Origin: Microbacterium sp. TNHR37B
GTDB taxonomy: Bacteria; Actinomycetota; Actinomycetes; Actinomycetales; Microbacteriaceae
Assembly: GCF_001620065.1 (NCBI RefSeq)
Contig: NZ_LQGV01000001.1
Location: 1 to 64,000, forward strand
Direction: 5' to 3'
Length of the DNA stretch: 64,000 bases
Positions 36,357-44,679 of the stretch are shown piece by piece (position 1 is the first letter of the stretch; every line of letters begins with the position of its first letter). The notes beneath the pieces are model-generated. The model saw only the letters and a program-made list of their open reading frames with translations. It did no database searches and was not told where the DNA came from. The translations under genes were made by a program, and so were the position numbers.

Positions 36357-38186
36357 TTGGCGACATACGCAGTAAAGCTGGAGCGTTCAGTGCCGCTCAT
36401 CCTTCCGAGGCACCCGGATGCACCAGGCGACGACGACTTCGCGGGATGGTGTCGGCGAGAGAAGTCCTCCGGGCGTCCTCTCGCCGTTGACCTCTTCTCT
36501 GGCGCGGGAGGTCTTGGCGCGGGCGTTGAGGCCGCAGGGTGGACGGTCGTAGCTGCGGTCGATCATGATACGGCGGCACTGGAGACACACCGAGCCAACT
36601 TCCGGGGCAAAGCACTCGAAGTCGACATGGCCGAGCCATCCGAGGTGGCCGCGCTCATCGAAAACCTCCGCCCGCTTGGGATTGACCTCGTAGCCGGAGG
36701 TCCCCCCTGTCAGCCGTTTAGCCGTGCTGGACGGGCGAAGATTCGCAGTCTCATCAACGACGGCGTTCGCGATGAGGTCGACGCCCGGAAGGAGCTGTGG
36801 CGATCCTTCATCGATGTCGTCCTGGCACTGAAACCACGGGCAGTTCTCATGGAGAACGTCCCCGACATGGCGATCGGCGACGACCTCTTCGTCATCAGGG
36901 CAATCGCGGACATCCTCGAAGGCGCCGGATACGTTGTCGACTATCGGCTCCTTGACGCATGGCGCCACGGAGTCCCGCAGCATCGCAAGCGATTCATTCT
37001 CCAGGCACGCAATGATGGGGCTCTGCCGGCTTGGCCCGCACCTATGGAGCACCGGCCCACCGTCCGTGATGCGATCGAGGACCTTCCTCCGCTCGACGAC
37101 ACCACCGGTGCGCGTGAGTTGCCCTATATGGGTCAACCATCCAGTGCACTGGCCAAGACCCTCCGTGACGACGACGCGGACATCATCTACGACCACATGA
37201 CACGTCCGGTGCGGGACGATGACCGCGAGGCGTTCGAGCTCATGACCTCCTCGACCCTGTACTCGGACCTCCCTGAGCATCTGCGCCGATACCGCTCCGA
37301 CACCTTCAACGACAAGTATAAGCGCCTCGACTGGGACGACCTCAGCAGAACGATCACGGCCCACATCGCCAAGGACGGCTACTGGTACATCCACCCGGAG
37401 GAACACCGCACACTCACCGTCCGCGAGGCGGCACGTATACAGACCTTCCCAGACAGCTTCCGCTTCGCAGGGACCCGTAGCGACGCCTTCCGGCAGATCG
37501 GCAACGCAGTCCCACCAGCACTGGGACGGACCGTCGCAGAGGCGATCTTGCCCCTCGCGGAGCAACGTCAGGAGCAGCCCAGACTTCCCGATCTGCGCCG
37601 GAGGCTGTCGCTGTGGGCCGACGAGCAGAGAGATACGGCATGGTGGCTGTACCCGGGGCCGGACATGACGGCCGCCGCAGCTGCGGTAGCCGCCCTGCTT
37701 GACGTTCACCGACTTCCTGCTGCAACCGCCGCGTCGCTCATGGAACCGCTGCGAGGTGTTCCGGATCTCTCCAGCGAGTCGCTCCAGCACATCGACGTGC
37801 ACAAGCTCAGCAAGACCCGCAAGGACGCCGTAAGACAGCTTCGCAGCATCGTCCGCGAGAGCCCGTCGGTCGACTGGACACCGCGCGTTGCAGCCATGCT
37901 CGGCGACGCACAGCACCGCGTGTTCTCGCTATTGCGCGGCGGCAACGAGCTTCTTGTCAACGAACACGTCAGCAAAGTCGTGACCCTCTTGATGGAGTTG
38001 CCCGAAGGGCACACCGGGCTGCGCACTGACATCAAGGTCGCTCTTGCCCAGTTGGTTTCCAGCGGCGACGAAGCTGCCTTGCGGATGTGCGCGATCCGTG
38101 CGATCGCTGTTTCGGAGGCGCGAGCCCGAATCCTCAACGCCGCCGCTTCACACCCAGCAGAGTCCAGGGGAGAGCGAGTCTCATGA
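36357..38186 (+). CDS. DNA (cytosine-5-)-methyltransferase with C-terminal extension
   Basis: The protein has 609 residues from a TTG with GAAGGAG 9 nt upstream. Canonical motifs: I DLFSGAGG (45-52), IV with the catalytic Cys118 in GGPPCQPFS, VI ENVP (166-169), VIII GVPQHRKR (205-212), and X RQIGNAVPP near 395. A further 200 residues, helical and unrecognised, follow motif X; most enzymes end there. The stop overlaps the GHKL gene start (ATGA). The target sequence cannot be predicted. Confidence 0.93.
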   Translation: MATYAVKLERSVPLILPRHPDAPGDDDFAGWCRREKSSGRPLAVDLFSGAGGLGAGVEAAGWTVVAAVDHDTAALETHRANFRGKALEVDMAEPSEVAALIENLRPLGIDLVAGGPPCQPFSRAGRAKIRSLINDGVRDEVDARKELWRSFIDVVLALKPRAVLMENVPDMAIGDDLFVIRAIADILEGAGYVVDYRLLDAWRHGVPQHRKRFILQARNDGALPAWPAPMEHRPTVRDAIEDLPPLDDTTGARELPYMGQPSSALAKTLRDDDADIIYDHMTRPVRDDDREAFELMTSSTLYSDLPEHLRRYRSDTFNDKYKRLDWDDLSRTITAHIAKDGYWYIHPEEHRTLTVREAARIQTFPDSFRFAGTRSDAFRQIGNAVPPALGRTVAEAILPLAEQRQEQPRLPDLRRRLSLWADEQRDTAWWLYPGPDMTAAAAAVAALLDVHRLPAATAASLMEPLRGVPDLSSESLQHIDVHKLSKTRKDAVRQLRSIVRESPSVDWTPRVAAMLGDAQHRVFSLLRGGNELLVNEHVSKVVTLLMELPEGHTGLRTDIKVALAQLVSSGDEAALRMCAIRAIAVSEARARILNAAASHPAESRGERVS

Positions 38187-40429
38187 GTGCCGATGTCCAG
38201 CAGGCCGTGAGCCATGAGCCCTCGGGTAGTGGCGCGCTCCGCCCCAAGGCTCGGCTGCTCCGGACGCTCGGCAGCGATCTGATCAGCAGCGACAAGGTCG
38301 CTCTGATCGAACTGGTCAAGAACTCCTACGACGCCGACGCCAGCGTCGTTCTCATTCGCTTCCATGGCCCACTGGAAGAAGGGAAGGGGCGCATCGAGGT
38401 GTGGGATGACGGCCACGGCATGGACGTCGCCACGCTACAGCGCTCATGGCTCGACATCGCGACCGACACCAAGAGACGACGCCCTCGCAGCGACGGAGGT
38501 CGGCGAGTGCTCGGTGAGAAGGGTATCGGTCGACTCGCCGCGGCCAGGCTCGGTCACGAGATGATGCTCGTCACGCGGATGACCAATGCCGACGAGGTCA
38601 AGCTCCTGATCGACTGGACGGACTTCGATCGCGAGGACGCGTACCTCGATCAGATCGAGGTAGCCTGGGAAGTCGGAGCACCCGACGTTTTCTCTGACTC
38701 CGGCGCAGCCGTTGAAACCTTTTCCGCAGCCGAGAACGAGACCTGGCATCACGGCCGGGGGACTGTGGTCCACATTGATCGCCTTTCTCGTGCGTGGGAT
38801 CGTGACGATCTTCTCGAGCTACGTACGGCGCTGACGCGGCTGATACGGCCCCGTCCTGGCACAGGCTCGAGCCTCGCGAGCGCAGAAGATGCCGAGCCCG
38901 AGTTCCAGGTGATCCTGGAACTGGTCGACGTCGAGGAGGGCCTAGAAGACCTCGCTGGTCCTATCGAGCCATCGTCTGAACTCCAGACTCCTCACTACAG
39001 CCTCACCGGCTCAGTGGATGCACATGGGTCCGCCACGCTTCGCTACGCACAACAGGACCCTCCGCTGGAGCAAGATATCGGCGTCAAACAGTTGTGGACC
39101 GATGAAAAGCGCTCCCCGCAGGCGGGTCCCTTCGACTTCGAGATCAACGTCTGGGACCGAGACAAGACAGCCATCCAGCGAACCCTCCAGGAGACTGGTG
39201 CAGATGGCGCAGCGCCTAGCGCGAAGGACTTGAAGGGCTTCCGCGACACGCTTAGCGAGGTTGCGGGTGTCAGCATCTATCGAGATGGTTTTCGAGTCCT
39301 GCCATTCGGCGAGAGCGGCGATGACTGGCTCGGGCTCGACCTGCGACGCGTCCAAACGCCGACCCGTCGGGTGTCGAACAACCAGATCATCGGTCACGTC
39401 TTCATTGGTGCGGACACGAACGAAGGGCTCAAGGACCAGTCGAACCGCGAGGGCATCCTCGCCGGCACGGCCTACTCGGACCTCCAGACGCTCGTCAAAG
39501 CCGCGCTTAATGAACTAGAGACACGTCGGTACACTGCGCGGCACCCCAAGAAGGAACCGGGTGAAAGTAAGGGCGGCCTATTCGAGCGGTTCGACCTCGG
39601 CGAGATTCGCACCGCGCTGGCCCAGAGCTATCCGGGCGACAAGCGCCTGATCGGACTCATTGACGAGAAGAACCGCGACATCCAAGAAGGCGTCACAGAG
39701 GTTCAGAATGTCCTGTCGCGATACTCACGACTGGCCACCCTCGGGGCACTCATTGATCGAGTGCTCCACGATGGTCGAACTGTGGTGACACGACTCAAGA
39801 ACATCGCGCGATTCGGTGCCCGCGACCTCGACAAGAAGAACCTCACGGACAGCGAGAAAGTCACGATCGCTGCGACAGCCATGTCGGACACGACGAACCA
39901 AGCCGATCTGCTCTCCTCTCTCTTCAAACAGATTGAACCCTTCGGCGGCCGCAAGCGTGGACGACCCAAGGAAATCAGCACCAGTGACGTCATCGACAAA
40001 GCAATCTCAATCCTCCAGCAGGAAGCCGACGATCGCGGCGTTGAGTTGGTTCGAGAGGGTGACCCAGTCGCCGTAAAGCTGGATGAAGCTGAAATGTTGA
40101 CAGTCCTCATCAATCTCATCCAGAACGCCATCTACTGGACCTCAACTCAGCCAAAGGGGACCGAGCGGAAGGTGATCGCAGCCGCCCGACTGAATGGTGA
40201 CTCCTCATTGAGCCTCGTTGTGAGCGATTCTGGACCCGGTGTAGCGGAGGGGGTCCGTGGGCACATTTTCGACCCCTACTTCTCCAGCAAGCCCGAAGGC
40301 GTGGGGCTCGGCCTGAGCATCGTAGGCAACCTCGTCGAGGACATCTACGAAGGCCAGCTCATTCTTGTTGACGAAGGTCCGCTCGACGGGGCGACTTTCG
40401 AGGCCACCTTTAGGAGGCGGGTGCAATGA
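38183..40429 (+). CDS. Double-GHKL protein: MORC/Hsp90-like ATPase plus histidine-kinase-like module
   Basis: The protein has 748 residues. The N-terminal GHKL ATPase is of the MORC/MutL/Hsp90 kind: SSDKVALIELVKNSYDADA (the Glu/Asn pair at 43 and 47), VWDDGHGM (Asp76) and GEKGIGRLA. A middle beta-rich region follows. The C-terminal third resembles a histidine kinase: a LGALIDRVLHDGRT helix with a candidate His near residue 529, an N box (LINLIQNAIYW, about 642-652), DSGPGV, and GVGLGLSIVGN. It is translationally coupled to the methyltransferase and to a receiver protein. GHKL ATPases related to MORC are known in bacterial restriction-modification operons; coupling to a receiver suggests phosphorelay control. 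Confidence 0.88.
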   Translation: MSADVQQAVSHEPSGSGALRPKARLLRTLGSDLISSDKVALIELVKNSYDADASVVLIRFHGPLEEGKGRIEVWDDGHGMDVATLQRSWLDIATDTKRRRPRSDGGRRVLGEKGIGRLAAARLGHEMMLVTRMTNADEVKLLIDWTDFDREDAYLDQIEVAWEVGAPDVFSDSGAAVETFSAAENETWHHGRGTVVHIDRLSRAWDRDDLLELRTALTRLIRPRPGTGSSLASAEDAEPEFQVILELVDVEEGLEDLAGPIEPSSELQTPHYSLTGSVDAHGSATLRYAQQDPPLEQDIGVKQLWTDEKRSPQAGPFDFEINVWDRDKTAIQRTLQETGADGAAPSAKDLKGFRDTLSEVAGVSIYRDGFRVLPFGESGDDWLGLDLRRVQTPTRRVSNNQIIGHVFIGADTNEGLKDQSNREGILAGTAYSDLQTLVKAALNELETRRYTARHPKKEPGESKGGLFERFDLGEIRTALAQSYPGDKRLIGLIDEKNRDIQEGVTEVQNVLSRYSRLATLGALIDRVLHDGRTVVTRLKNIARFGARDLDKKNLTDSEKVTIAATAMSDTTNQADLLSSLFKQIEPFGGRKRGRPKEISTSDVIDKAISILQQEADDRGVELVREGDPVAVKLDEAEMLTVLINLIQNAIYWTSTQPKGTERKVIAAARLNGDSSLSLVVSDSGPGVAEGVRGHIFDPYFSSKPEGVGLGLSIVGNLVEDIYEGQLILVDEGPLDGATFEATFRRRVQ

Positions 40430-41523
40430 GGAAGAAGGTACGTGTCCTCATCATCGAGGACAAACCTGACCTCGCCGCAGACGCGAAGCGGGAAATTGAA
40501 GACGCTTTCGAAGAGAGCGACGAGATCGAAGTCGAAGTCTCGGTAGAGACAGATTTCGATAAGGGATTCGCACGCGTCCGTGCGCGTGAAAGTGACGTGG
40601 TCGTGTTGGATGTCCGTCGCGACGCCTCTGCGTCTGTGACAGAGGACGACACTGCTGGGCAGGCTGTCTATCGCGACATCAAGGAAGCCTGTTTCGCGCC
40701 GGTTGTGTTCTGGACGGCTCTACCAGAAAAGGTGAGTCATGAGCAGATGAGTCCTTTGGTCACCGTGGTGACCAAAGAGGAGACGGTCAAGCTTCCGGCC
40801 GCTATCCAAGCGGCCGTCGTGAGCGGAGCCCTGGCCACGATCAGCGATATCGAACAGCATGCCGCGGACGTGCTCCGAAAGCACATGTGGACGGAACTCG
40901 CCCCGAACTGGGCGGAGTACACCGAAGACACTGACTCGGCGGGCATTACCCAAGTGCTACTTAGTAGGCTCGCTCGAATCCTTGACGAGGATCGCGACCA
41001 GAAGTTCACGACTCACCCGAGCCATCGCTACGTGTATCCCCCCGCATCCGACCGCCGATCACCCGGCGACGTACTTCGCGCAACAGACCAGACCTGGTGG
41101 GTAGTTCTCACGCCTGCATGCGACTTCGAGCAGAACAAGGTGGATTATGTTCTTCTCGCCAAGGCTAGCCCGCTGGCGGAGCATCCGAAGTATCAGAAGT
41201 GGGCGAGCGCGAACGCTGGGAGCAACAACGAGAAGGACCGTTGGAAGAGCCTGGACCAGGATGTCCTCAGGGCGACGCACGGGAGGTACCACTTCCTCCC
41301 TGCGTTCCGCGAGATCCCAGACTTAGTGATCGATCTAGAGAACGTGAGAGCGGTCGAGGTCGACGCGCTGGACCACTTCGCCTGGGTTGCATCGCTCGTC
41401 AGTCCGTTTGCTGAGGCATTGCTGGTACAGCACAGCCATGTCCGTGGACGCATCGGAGTGCCCGACCTCGATTCTGAACGTGTCAAGCGGCGCCTACTAG
41501 GCGGTCAGCCGACAGACAGCTGA
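40426..41523 (+). CDS. Receiver-domain protein with uncharacterised C-terminal domain
   Basis: The protein has 365 residues. The N-terminal 120 residues are a CheY-like receiver: acidic pocket Glu11-Asp12, phospho-acceptor Asp62 in VVVLDVRRD, then VVFWTALPEK and VVTKEE with the conserved Lys. The C-terminal 200 residues have no DNA-binding motif; they include SPGDVLRATDQ and WVVLTPACDFEQNKV, which also appear in altered form in an element B protein. It overlaps the GHKL gene (ATGA) and is the last gene before att1. Confidence 0.85.
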   Translation: MRKKVRVLIIEDKPDLAADAKREIEDAFEESDEIEVEVSVETDFDKGFARVRARESDVVVLDVRRDASASVTEDDTAGQAVYRDIKEACFAPVVFWTALPEKVSHEQMSPLVTVVTKEETVKLPAAIQAAVVSGALATISDIEQHAADVLRKHMWTELAPNWAEYTEDTDSAGITQVLLSRLARILDEDRDQKFTTHPSHRYVYPPASDRRSPGDVLRATDQTWWVVLTPACDFEQNKVDYVLLAKASPLAEHPKYQKWASANAGSNNEKDRWKSLDQDVLRATHGRYHFLPAFREIPDLVIDLENVRAVEVDALDHFAWVASLVSPFAEALLVQHSHVRGRIGVPDLDSERVKRRLLGGQPTDS

Positions 41524-41555
41524 CTCGGTCGAGTGGACCAATCGAGTGACCAACA

Positions 41556-41572
41556 CCGTGCAAACCGTGCAA
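41556..41572. repeat. Arm-type direct repeat at the right end of element A
   Basis: CCGTGCAA and ACCGTGCAA lie in tandem, about 75 bp before the att1 core. A near-identical tandem (CATGCAAACCATGCA) occurs at almost the same distance before att3, so I interpret these as integrase or accessory-protein binding sites. Confidence 0.5.
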
Positions 41573-41646
41573 GACGTGAAGCGCTAATGGCGATCCTGAA
41601 ACGTAAAATCCCTGGTCAGGTGGGTGATGGGCTTCACTCCTGGCAC

Positions 41647-41689
41647 CTGGGGGTCAAGGGGTCGCAGGTTCAAATCCTGTCATCCCGAC
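41647..41689 (+). repeat. att1: tRNA-Pro(GGG) 3'-half repeat
   Basis: This 43-bp sequence is identical at three places in the window. It begins with the anticodon loop CTGGGGG and continues through the variable loop, the T arm (GCAGG-TTCAAAT-CCTGT) and the acceptor strand CATCCCG with its discriminator base. No matching 5' half precedes it, so it is not a functional tRNA. Integration into tRNA genes at the anticodon loop leaves exactly such copies. Confidence 0.88.
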
Positions 41690-41696
41690 CGGAGAG

Positions 41697-41737
41697 AGCC
41701 CCGGAATCACGCAGGTATTGCGGGTTCCGGGGCTTTT
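41697..41737 (+). terminator. Intrinsic terminator copy after att1
   Basis: AGCCCCGGAA and TTCCGGGGCT pair around a smaller CGCA/TGCG hairpin and are followed by TTT. A copy differing at few positions follows att3. It is the kind of terminator expected after a tRNA gene. Confidence 0.75.
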
Positions 41738-41943
41738 GTCATGCCCGCCCCGGACGGCTGTGTGTGCAGTGTGTGTGCACTTGCTCGCGGAATGAGCGCC
41801 GAAGCACCTCCCGCTGCACGTCGACCGGCGTCGCCGATCAGGTGCGTGTAGATGTCGCTCGTGATCGAGATCGACGAGTGACCGAGCCGCTTCGACACGA
41901 GCGCGATGTCGGTGCCGCTCGCGAGCAGCAGCGACGCGTGCAT
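41707..41943 (-). pseudogene. Truncated tyrosine recombinase (C-terminal part), element B
   Basis: The 78 codons begin inside the catalytic domain: HASLLLASGTDIALVSKRLG followed by the His of HSSISITSDIYTHL, with the terminal catalytic Tyr. The front, with the first Arg and the N-terminal domain, is missing; the break adjoins the next gene at about 41.95 kb. It points towards att1, as an element integrase does. Confidence 0.85.
41761..41779. repeat. Arm-type repeat at the left end of element B
   Basis: TGTGTGCA occurs twice, 11 bp apart, close to att1. The same pair recurs at the other end of the element, at 44434-44453. These are likely integrase arm-binding sites. Confidence 0.55.
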
Positions 41944-41953
41944 GTTCGGTCGA

Positions 41954-42475
41954 TCAGTCGAGCGTCATCGCGCAGTGGTGCGGCTCCCCGTTCGCGCGCA
42001 CCCAGTGAAGTTCAGCCGTGATCTGCGGCGGCGACGCCATGCTGCGCCACCAGTCGAGGCGGAATGACTGGCCGGGGCGCATGTTCTCGGTGTCGGGCAT
42101 CGTCACGCTCAGGCGCTCGTTCGTGTGCTTGTCGTCGATCTTCACGCTGACGTCGGTCACCGGCTCGTCGCCGCCGAGATGGAACTTCCACGCGCGACCG
42201 CTCTTCACATACTCGGGTACCCGAGTCCACGGGTTCTTGTAGCGCTCGCGCTCGGCGCGTTCGAGGGCGTTCCGTTCTTCGATCGCCGACGCGATGCGCT
42301 CCGACGCTGCGGCTGCACGTTCCTCATGCTGCTGCGCTTCGCTCGCCGACGAGCGGGCATCGAGACGGGAGCGGCGGGCTTCCAACGCTTGCCAACCCGC
42401 GATGAGGGCGGCGGCGACTGCGACGACGGGTGCGATCCACTCCATGCGCGAGACGGTAGCGCTCGCCGTCGACAT
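41954..42475 (-). CDS. Hypothetical single-span membrane protein, element B
   Basis: The protein has 173 residues from an ATG with GGTGAG upstream; the frame is open 21 codons further. One span lies at about 12-32 (IAPVVAVAAALIAGWQAL), followed by an Arg/Glu/Ala-rich helix that may coil, and then a beta-rich domain with KFHLGGDEPVTDVSVKI. No family recognised. It is divergent from the three-gene operon. Confidence 0.6.
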   Translation of the reverse strand: MSTASATVSRMEWIAPVVAVAAALIAGWQALEARRSRLDARSSASEAQQHEERAAAASERIASAIEERNALERAERERYKNPWTRVPEYVKSGRAWKFHLGGDEPVTDVSVKIDDKHTNERLSVTMPDTENMRPGQSFRLDWWRSMASPPQITAELHWVRANGEPHHCAMTLD

Positions 42476-42603
42476 TGAACGTGACTCACCGCTAGCATCT
42501 GTATCAGCGAGGGCATCCGATGCTCCCATGAGACACACAACGTTGAGCGATCTTTGGATGCTGCAACTGTGGCAACATTGAGCAACAGGGGAACGGAGAG
42601 CAG

Positions 42604-43221
42604 ATGTCGCTCATCAACTTCTCCGTGGTGCTGGTCGGAGAGAACTTCCCAGTACAGACCATCAAGACCACGGATTTCACGTACCGTCATCGCCCTCTCA
42701 AAGAGACGCTGCGACTTCCGGTCGCGCTTCAGGCTGAGAACCCGCTTGTCTCTCTTCAGGTGTTGACGGACCGCTTTGAAGTGCGCGTCAAGGCGCCGGA
42801 TGATCTGGACGTTCAATGTGAGGGCTTGCTGTCGATGGTGAGCACCTTCTTGGAGTACGTCGGCAGGAGGACCGTCACCGCTGTGGGGCACAACGCGCAG
42901 TGGTCGATCACCGGAACGACGGAGTCGAAGAGTGCGCTCGTCGCCCGCTTCACCAACTCCGCCGACATCGCCTCAGTCCTCGGTACGACTCCCCAGAGCG
43001 TTGACCTCTCGTTCAACTTCCGCCGTGGCTCGGAGACTCAGGCCCGTCTCGCGCTTACGACCGGAGCCGAGGGCGATGCGTTGCTTGACTTCAACTTCCA
43101 CTTCGACATCTCGACCCACACCGAGATCGATAGCGCGATGAGCCACTTCCGTGATTCGCTCGGGTTCGCGCAGTCGATCGGGGAGGCGATGGACAACATC
43201 AACGCGACGGTGAGCAAATGA
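42604..43221 (+). CDS. Hypothetical protein, first gene of the element B operon
   Basis: The protein has 205 residues, soluble, apparently beta-rich with paired strands, and with a recognisable centre VGHNAQWSITGT and a C-terminal helix (MSHFRDSLGFAQSIGEAM). No catalytic motif stands out. Its stop overlaps the next start by 4 bp (ATGA), so the operon is tightly coupled. Confidence 0.65.
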   Translation: MSLINFSVVLVGENFPVQTIKTTDFTYRHRPLKETLRLPVALQAENPLVSLQVLTDRFEVRVKAPDDLDVQCEGLLSMVSTFLEYVGRRTVTAVGHNAQWSITGTTESKSALVARFTNSADIASVLGTTPQSVDLSFNFRRGSETQARLALTTGAEGDALLDFNFHFDISTHTEIDSAMSHFRDSLGFAQSIGEAMDNINATVSK

Positions 43222-43625
43222 CCAGCACCATTCCCAGGTTCGTTCCTACGTCCAAGCCGAAGACTTCCGGCGCGACTCCATCCGTCGAGCACATCCGCGT
43301 CCCGGTCTGGTTCACCTCCGCGGAGATATTTCAGGGATCGGTCTTGTCCGAGATGCTGCACATCCCCGAGGGGTCGGGATTCGGCTACCTTGTCAGACCA
43401 GCGGACCCGCTGGGCCCCTCCACGGCCAGCGTGAATCGTCTGCTCACCGACGTCGTGCAGGGCTGGTTGGATGAAAACCTCACGGACCCCGCCGTCTTGA
43501 ACCCCGAGGACTATCTCTTCGATCGTTCCGAGCCGGAGCCCGTGCCGTCCGCATGGTTGGAAGCGCTCTTCGCGTTGCCTGTTCGAGAGAACACGACGCT
43601 GATGATGTACCCCGACGAAGAGTAA
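43218..43625 (+). CDS. Hypothetical protein, second gene of the element B operon
   Basis: The protein has 135 residues, with a Pro/Ser-rich N-terminal 25 residues followed by a compact acidic domain (VPVWFTSAEIFQGSVLSEML, PEDYLFDRSEPEP). It overlaps the upstream gene and is 2 bp from the next. No family recognised; it may be a structural or adaptor subunit. Confidence 0.6.
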   Translation: MTSTIPRFVPTSKPKTSGATPSVEHIRVPVWFTSAEIFQGSVLSEMLHIPEGSGFGYLVRPADPLGPSTASVNRLLTDVVQGWLDENLTDPAVLNPEDYLFDRSEPEPVPSAWLEALFALPVRENTTLMMYPDEE

Positions 43626-43627
43626 AC

Positions 43628-44179
43628 GTGGGTTGGGTTGATGTCCCCGGCGATTCACTTCGCCAGGGTGATATCTGCGTGATCGAAGGTCTACCCGTTT
43701 GGAACCTCGCGGGCGCGACGATGCGCGACCCCCAACAAGCGCTCTCAAACTTCGTGATCGCGCCCCACAAGACCGTCCAGTGGAGCAAGCTCACCGGTGG
43801 CACGGTGGTCGCCGTGTGCTCGCACGACTGCGACGTGGAGAACCCGAGAACTCGGACCGGGCTGATCGTCGCCCCGCTGGTGAACGTTCCTGCACCGCCG
43901 CGCGACCCCGAGATGTACGCCAAGATCATGGCATCTGGGGACACTACCGCTGGCATCGACTTCGTCCATCTGTTCCCGGTGCGGCTTCCGGGCGATGACG
44001 GACAAGAGCGTGACGCCGTGGTCGACTTCAGTGCCATAACCACCATGGCGCGGGCAGCGAAAGCGGTCGGCCACCTGGCGGACGGGAAGAGGCTTGAGAT
44101 GACGGACGCGACGCGCACGGCGTTTCAACGGAAACTCGCCCTCTTCTTCGGGCGGCCTTACCAAGACCCCCGGGATTGA
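43628..44179 (+). CDS. Hypothetical protein, third gene of the element B operon, shares motifs with the receiver protein
   Basis: The protein has 183 residues from a GTG 2 bp after the previous stop. It contains VPGDSLRQGDI near the N-terminus and VVAVCSHDCDVEN in the middle. The order PGDxLR ... VV ... CD-x-E matches the C-terminal domain of the receiver protein at 40426-41523. No known enzyme family is evident; the Cys/Asp/His cluster could bind metal. Confidence 0.6.
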   Translation: MGWVDVPGDSLRQGDICVIEGLPVWNLAGATMRDPQQALSNFVIAPHKTVQWSKLTGGTVVAVCSHDCDVENPRTRTGLIVAPLVNVPAPPRDPEMYAKIMASGDTTAGIDFVHLFPVRLPGDDGQERDAVVDFSAITTMARAAKAVGHLADGKRLEMTDATRTAFQRKLALFFGRPYQDPRD

Positions 44180-44217
44180 CCTCGCGGGTGCTTCGGCTAC
44201 GCGCGACGACGCGCATC

Positions 44218-44406
44218 TCAACGGAATGTCCTCCGCATCTTTCGCACGCGGTCGAGTAGAAGCACCGTCGGCCAGGTCTCGATCTCGCCGGTTGAGCGAT
44301 CGACCGCGATCCACGGCGCGCCTATCTCCACGAGCCCGCGCCGCTCGTCTTCGACGACTCGCTGCGGGGTCACAAGGAACGCACCGTCGTCCCGATCGGG
44401 ACGGCA
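44218..44406 (-). pseudogene. Truncated gene at the right end of element B
   Basis: A minus-strand frame without a proper start encodes a natural-looking C-terminus, with GAFLVTPQRVVEDERRG and PWIAVDRSTGEIETWPTVL. It probably is the end of a gene cut off by recombination beside att2. The phrase VDRSTGEIETWP suggests a small immunity-type protein, but this is weak. Confidence 0.4.
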
Positions 44407-44433
44407 ACGGTAGGGCGGGCAACGCCCCTGTTG

Positions 44434-44453
44434 TGTGTGCAGATGTGTGTGCA
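44434..44453. repeat. Arm-type repeat at the right end of element B
   Basis: TGTGTGCA twice, 12 bp apart, mirrors the pair next to att1 and lies 126 bp before att2. See the element B left-end repeat. Confidence 0.55.
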
Positions 44454-44571
44454 AACTGCCGATCACTGCCTGTCACGGGTTGTCATGGGGGAGGGCATCG
44501 GCACCGGGGAGAGCCAACTCTCGACTACTCCCCGGCACGCGATGTCACCACGTGTCACGGCGGGGCGCTCT

Positions 44572-44614
44572 CTGGGGGTCAAGGGGTCGCAGGTTCAAAT
44601 CCTGTCATCCCGAC
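44572..44614 (+). repeat. att2: tRNA-Pro(GGG) 3'-half repeat
   Basis: Identical over 43 bp to att1 and att3. Outside the core the sequence differs on both sides, so this copy best defines the crossover region. It lacks the 5' half of a tRNA. Confidence 0.88.
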
Positions 44615-44618
44615 GGAA

Positions 44619-44652
44619 AAGCCCTGATGAGAAGCAATTGTCATCAGGGCTT
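44619..44652 (+). terminator. Hairpin terminator after att2
   Basis: A 12-bp perfect stem (AAGCCCTGATGA and complement) with a 10-nt loop. It occupies the place of the tRNA terminator but is unrelated to the hairpins after att1 and att3, so it was brought in by element C. Confidence 0.7.
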
Positions 44653-44679
44653 CCTCATGTCTGGCGACGGGTTTTTGTT

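Larger units (their letters stand above)
1..41689. mobile_element. Element A: partial conjugative (ICE-like) element ending at att1
   Basis: The left end is outside the window and the right end is the first of three tRNA-Pro 3'-half repeats. It holds a conjugation operon on the left, a MobF relaxase near the right end, and about 22 kb of cargo between. The integrase and intact tRNA-Pro expected at the left boundary are not visible. That the cargo belongs to the same element, rather than to a second nested insertion, is inferred only from its position between transfer genes. No transposase gene or obvious insertion-sequence boundary was seen inside it. Confidence 0.6.
41647..44614. mobile_element. 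Element B: short tRNA-Pro integrated remnant
   Basis: Bounded by att1 and att2. It contains a truncated tyrosine recombinase beside att1, a membrane protein, a three-gene plus-strand operon, and a truncated minus-strand gene. Tandem TGTGTGCA repeats stand at both ends. At 2.9 kb it has no transfer or replication genes, so it is either a decayed element or a satellite mobilised by a related integrase. Confidence 0.75.

Noticed and set aside
41646..41740. Complete tRNA gene at any of the three repeats
   Set aside because: Only the 3' half is present. The upstream sequences do not contain the complementary CGGGATG acceptor strand or a D arm.
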